9,658 nt of DNA, taken from positions 1 to 9,658 of the forward strand of contig JAGMDW010000184.1 of NCBI GenBank assembly GCA_023128455.1, written 5' to 3'. Shown here one piece after another: positions 6,901 to 9,658 of this stretch (within the stretch, counting starts at the first letter, position 1; every line of letters begins with the position of its first letter). The notes below the pieces were generated by a model. It had not been told where the DNA came from. It made no database searches and saw only the letters and a list, made by a program, of their open reading frames with translations. The position numbers were made by a program, and so were the translations under genes. This stretch comes from Desulfurellaceae bacterium (GTDB taxonomy: Bacteria; Campylobacterota_A; Desulfurellia; JAGGSF01).

Positions 6901-9311
6901 TATTTACCGACAGCAATTTTTATATGAAAGAGATTGGTTATTATATATTCTTTAATTTCTTCCGTTAACTTTTCAAACATTTCAAATGATTCTCTTTTAT
7001 ATTCTATCAGCGGGTCTCTTTGACCATAACCACGCAAACCTGTACTCTCTCTCAAATAATCCATAGTTCTTAAATGTTCTTTCCACAAGACATCTATTAT
7101 CTGCAACATAATCATTCTTTCAATTTCTCTCATCTGGTCATTGCCTATAAGTTTTTCCCTTTCCAGATAGAATTTTTGAAGCAGAGAAACGATTTCATCC
7201 TTTGTTTTTTCTCTATTTTCCTTGATTTTTATTTCCTTATCGGATAGGGGCAGTTCAAGGTTAAACATTCGTTTGAACATCTGGCGGAATCCCTTTGTAT
7301 CCCAATTTTCTACATCTGTTGTTTCCGAAAAATAAATATCTATATTGTTTACAATAATATCATTTGCATCTTCCAATATTGAATCTTTTAGATCCATCCC
7401 TTTAAGCATTTCTTTTCTCTGGGTGTAGATTATTTCTCTTTGTTTATTCATCACATCATCATATTCTAACAGGTGTTTTCTCATATCAAAGTTATATGCT
7501 TCTACCCGTTTCTGGGCATTACCTATTGCTTTGGTAACAAATTTGTTCTGTATTGGTTCTCCATCCGGAACACCCAATTTGTTCATGATTAACTTCAGTC
7601 GTTCTGACCCAAATATTCTCAATAGGTCGTCTTCTAAAGAGAGATAAAATCGTGATTCACCAATATCCCCTTGCCTTCCTGATCTACCTCGCAGCTGGTT
7701 GTCTATCCTGCGAGATTCATGTCTTTCTGTTCCTAAGATGAATAGTCCACTCAGTTTTTGCACTCCTTCACCTAATTTTATATCTACTCCTCTACCTGCC
7801 ATATTAGTAGCTATGGTTACCGATTTTTTCTCTCCTGCATTGGCTATAATCTGTGCTTCTTTTTCGTGCTGTTTGGCATTGAGTACAGTGTGAGGAATAT
7901 GCTGTTTTACGAGCATACGATGCAAAATCTCCGATTTCTCTACAGAGGTAGTACCTACTAAGATAGGCTGCTGTTGTTTGTGTCTTTCTTTTATTTCATT
8001 TACGATTGCTTGCAGTTTTTCTTTTTCTGTTTTGTATATTACATCATCATAATCTTTTCTTATCATTGCTTTGTTAGTAGGAATTACTGTTACCTCTAAA
8101 TTGTATATCTCTTTAAATTCTCTTTCTTCTGTGACTGCTGTGCCTGTCATGCCTGCCAATTTATCATACATACGGAAATAGTTCTGGAAGGTAATGGTGG
8201 CTAAGGTCTGGCTTTCTTTTTGAATGCGCAGATGTTCTTTTGCCTCTAAAGCTTGATGCAATCCATCCGAATATCGTCTATCTGGCATTACCCTGCCCGT
8301 AAACTCATCTACAATGATCACTTTCCCACCTTTTACAATGTAATCTTTGTCTTTTTTAAATAGAGTATGTGCTTTTAGAGATTGATTTACCATGTGCAAT
8401 ATTTCCATATACTTCACATTAAAAAGGTTATCCATTCCTAATGTTTTTTGTATCTTATCCACGCCACTGTCTGCAAGAGTAGAAGTTCTCATTTTTTCAT
8501 CTACTTCACTGTCCTTTTTAGTAAGTGTTCTTATTGCCTTATCTGCCTCGTAGTATGTTTTGGTGGATTCTGTCGTTGGTCCAGATATGATCAAAGGGGT
8601 TCGAGATTCGTCGATGAGAAGAAAATCTACTTCATCTACGATAGCGTAATAGAATTCGCGCTGTACATAATTTTCGATAGAGTATTGCATGTTATCTCTT
8701 AGATAATCAAAACCAAATTCATTGTTTGTTCCGTAGGTTACATCTGCTTGATAGGCTTCTCTTCTTGTGCAGGTTGAAAGGGTGGTTTTGAATGTGCTTT
8801 CATCTTCCCAATCTATTAAGTGAGATTTGTTTTCACCTTGAATTACACCTACCGAAAGACCTAAAAACTTATAGATTGGTCCCATCCACAACGCATCTCT
8901 TTTTGCCAGATAATCATTTACCGTTACCAGATGAGCACCTTTTTCCAATAGAGCGTTGAGATAGATGGGTAAAGTGGCTACCAGTGTTTTCCCTTCTCCT
9001 GTTTTCATCTCGGCAATATTGCCCTGATGTAGTACATTGCCTCCTATTATCTGCGCATCGAAGTGTCTCATTCCTGTTGTTCTTTTGGATACCTCCCTCA
9101 CAACCGCAAATACTTCTGGGAGGAGATTGTCTAATAATTCGCCTTTGGCAATCCTTTCCTTAAATTCATTTGTTTTATTCTTTAAGCCATCGTTTGAAAG
9201 TTTGGATATGGTTTCTTCTAAACCATTTACTTTTTTTACAATAGGCCATAGATCTTTTAATATCCGCTCATTCCTTGTCCCGAATACTTTTTGTAAGACT
9301 TTACCGATCAT
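6900..9311 (-). CDS. secA: Protein translocase subunit SecA (ATPase)
   Basis: Motor ATPase that pushes unfolded preproteins through SecYEG. The 803 residues keep all functional blocks: Walker A MKTGEGKT (102-109), Walker B region VDEVDFLLIDESRTPLIISG (225-244), the VDEFTGRVMPDRRYSDGLHQ block (334-353), GMTGTAVTEEREF (387-399), TNMAGRGVD (502-510), NQLRGRSGRQGD (538-549) and the helical scaffold/C-terminal block with LRGYGQRDPLIEYK. An extra stretch at about 160-186, between VGVIQGE and AYQADVTYGTNNEFGFDYLR, is longer than in E. coli or B. subtilis SecA; longer forms exist in other phyla. The protein ends in NLFHIKIAVGK without the zinc-binding CxCx8CH tail that contacts SecB and lipid, so a SecB-independent type is inferred. 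AGAGGA (9317-9322) lies 5 nt before the ATG. First gene of the minus-strand string; ogt starts on its stop codon. Confidence 0.98.
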   Translation of the reverse strand: MIGKVLQKVFGTRNERILKDLWPIVKKVNGLEETISKLSNDGLKNKTNEFKERIAKGELLDNLLPEVFAVVREVSKRTTGMRHFDAQIIGGNVLHQGNIAEMKTGEGKTLVATLPIYLNALLEKGAHLVTVNDYLAKRDALWMGPIYKFLGLSVGVIQGENKSHLIDWEDESTFKTTLSTCTRREAYQADVTYGTNNEFGFDYLRDNMQYSIENYVQREFYYAIVDEVDFLLIDESRTPLIISGPTTESTKTYYEADKAIRTLTKKDSEVDEKMRTSTLADSGVDKIQKTLGMDNLFNVKYMEILHMVNQSLKAHTLFKKDKDYIVKGGKVIIVDEFTGRVMPDRRYSDGLHQALEAKEHLRIQKESQTLATITFQNYFRMYDKLAGMTGTAVTEEREFKEIYNLEVTVIPTNKAMIRKDYDDVIYKTEKEKLQAIVNEIKERHKQQQPILVGTTSVEKSEILHRMLVKQHIPHTVLNAKQHEKEAQIIANAGEKKSVTIATNMAGRGVDIKLGEGVQKLSGLFILGTERHESRRIDNQLRGRSGRQGDIGESRFYLSLEDDLLRIFGSERLKLIMNKLGVPDGEPIQNKFVTKAIGNAQKRVEAYNFDMRKHLLEYDDVMNKQREIIYTQRKEMLKGMDLKDSILEDANDIIVNNIDIYFSETTDVENWDTKGFRQMFKRMFNLELPLSDKEIKIKENREKTKDEIVSLLQKFYLEREKLIGNDQMREIERMIMLQIIDVLWKEHLRTMDYLRESTGLRGYGQRDPLIEYKRESFEMFEKLTEEIKEYIITNLFHIKIAVGK

Positions 9312-9481
9312 CTTTTTCCTCTTTTATTTTTAAAGATTTGTTTATATGTTTATAAAGATTAGCTGTCTTGAAAAAAAATCAAGCATTACATTTGAATATA
9401 TAGCAATCCGAGGCAAAAGAAAAGAATATTAGCCACAGATTTAAAAAGAAAAAAGAATTTAAGCCACGGGACCTCCGCCCT
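9312..9481 (-). other. secA upstream region, AT-rich, no confident promoter
   Basis: Contains the secA ribosome site (9317-9322) and a very AT-rich leader. On the minus strand CTTGA and TCAAG flank a T7 run (9367-9383). A TTGATT (9382-9377) could serve as a -35 box, but the nearest -10-like hexamers (TAATCT at 9361-9356, TATAAA at 9354-9349) are at poor spacings of 15 and 22 nt. I therefore do not call a promoter. The 9429-9470 part carries two AGCCAC repeat fragments listed separately. Confidence 0.4.
9429..9470. repeat. Pair of AGCCAC-containing fragments flanking an A-rich stretch
   Basis: TTAGCCACAGATTT (9429-9442) and TTTAAGCCACGGG (9458-9470) occur in the same orientation, separated by an A-rich spacer. 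Such TAGCCACAGA/AGCCACGGA pieces recur between genes in a range of bacterial genomes (recalled from general knowledge, not tested here). The pair abuts the two-hairpin repeat to the right, so the region may be a nest of repeat debris. It shows no coding signal. Confidence 0.35.
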
Positions 9482-9545
9482 TTTGTCATTCCGTGCTTGA
9501 CACGGAATCTGGAGTCTGGATTCCCGCATTCGCGGGAATGACAAA
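9482..9545. repeat. REP/MITE-like palindromic repeat with two internal hairpins
   Basis: Outer arms TTTGTC (9482-9487) and GACAAA (9540-9545) are complementary. Inside are two 8-bp hairpins: ATTCCGTG/CACGGAAT (9488-9508, 5-nt loop) and ATTCCCGC/GCGGGAAT (9520-9539, 4-nt loop), joined by an 11-nt CTGG-AGT-CTGG linker. The whole could fold as a three-way cruciform. On the minus strand it can be read as CHSRECGNPDSRFRVKHG, or in another frame VIPANAGIQTPDS, peptides that often appear in databases as spurious proteins from this dispersed repeat type. No transposase is present, so any mobility would need factors in trans. Confidence 0.75.
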
Positions 9546-9568
9546 GGAAAAGGTAATCCGAAGCTAAA

Positions 9569-9658
9569 TATTTATGACTGAATTTCAACTATTCCAACCT
9601 GTTTCTTGCCGGAGCTTTATCGTGAAACTCGAATTACTGATTGTGTTTGAATATTATG
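9569..9658. other. Window end, no supported gene
   Basis: An ATG at 9574 opens a plus-strand frame that stays open for 28 codons to the window edge (MTEFQLFQPVSCRSFIVKLE...). It has no nearby ribosome site and no recognisable motif, so it is not called as a gene. No hairpin, tRNA or promoter is evident in this stretch. Confidence 0.3.

Larger units (their letters stand above)
9405..9568. repeat. Imperfect 14-bp direct repeat flanking the repeat cluster
   Basis: AATCCGAGGCAAAA (9405-9418) and AATCCGAAGCTAAA (9555-9568) match at 12 of 14 positions, in the same orientation and exactly 150 nt apart. They bracket the AGCCAC fragments and the two-hairpin repeat. They could be an aged target-site duplication or another dispersed repeat; chance similarity in AT-rich DNA is also possible. 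Confidence 0.3.

Noticed and set aside
9379..9588. 69-residue minus-strand reading frame through the right-end repeat
   Set aside because: It starts at TTG with no ribosome site, and its only recognisable part (HSRECGNPDSRFRVKHGMTK) is translation of the palindromic repeat.
9391..9654. TTTGAATAT repeated at 9391 and 9646
   Set aside because: A 9-base match in very AT-rich DNA is expected by chance, and nothing else pairs with it.
9574..9658. Plus-strand frame open to the window edge
   Set aside because: Only 28 codons, no ribosome site within 20 nt and no recognisable motif.

Overview
The window looks like ordinary chromosome from an AT-rich, probably anaerobic bacterium. G+C is roughly 35-40% by eye, and strong AGGAGG-type ribosome binding sites precede several genes. 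The short ThiC, the small one-cluster ferredoxin, the B. subtilis-length PurB and a SecA without the zinc tail suggest a Clostridia-like or candidate-phylum lineage. The repeat near the right end is of a kind seen in many Gram-negative and candidate-phylum genomes. The phylum cannot be fixed from this sequence alone.

Left part (1-5806), plus strand: a tight gene string thiC - birA - ABC permease - rodA - purB - ferredoxin. thiC/birA and permease/rodA share ATGA stop-start overlaps, rodA-purB are 9 nt apart and purB-ferredoxin 38 nt apart. The string ends in a perfect 36-nt palindrome followed by a T-run. Functions are mixed: thiamine pyrimidine synthesis, biotin-protein ligation, peptide/metal uptake, cell-wall elongation, purine synthesis and electron transfer. 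This reads as a housekeeping transcription unit rather than one pathway. The permease lacks its usual partner genes, and its reading frame runs upstream past any standard start codon.

Right part (5831-9311), minus strand, convergent with the first: secA -> ogt-type DNA repair methyltransferase -> MBL-fold (glyoxalase II-like) hydrolase. The genes overlap by 1 nt and by 19 nt (52 nt if the hydrolase starts at its GTG), so translation is probably coupled.

Right end (9312-9658): no convincing gene. It holds the secA leader, a two-hairpin repeat with complementary ends, two AGCCAC-containing repeat fragments and an imperfect 14-bp direct repeat flanking them, which looks like a small repeat-insertion site.

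I found no evidence of an undescribed multi-gene system. The observations most worth checking are the broken or unusual permease start, the offset-T palindrome, the overlapping start of the hydrolase gene and the nested repeats upstream of secA.
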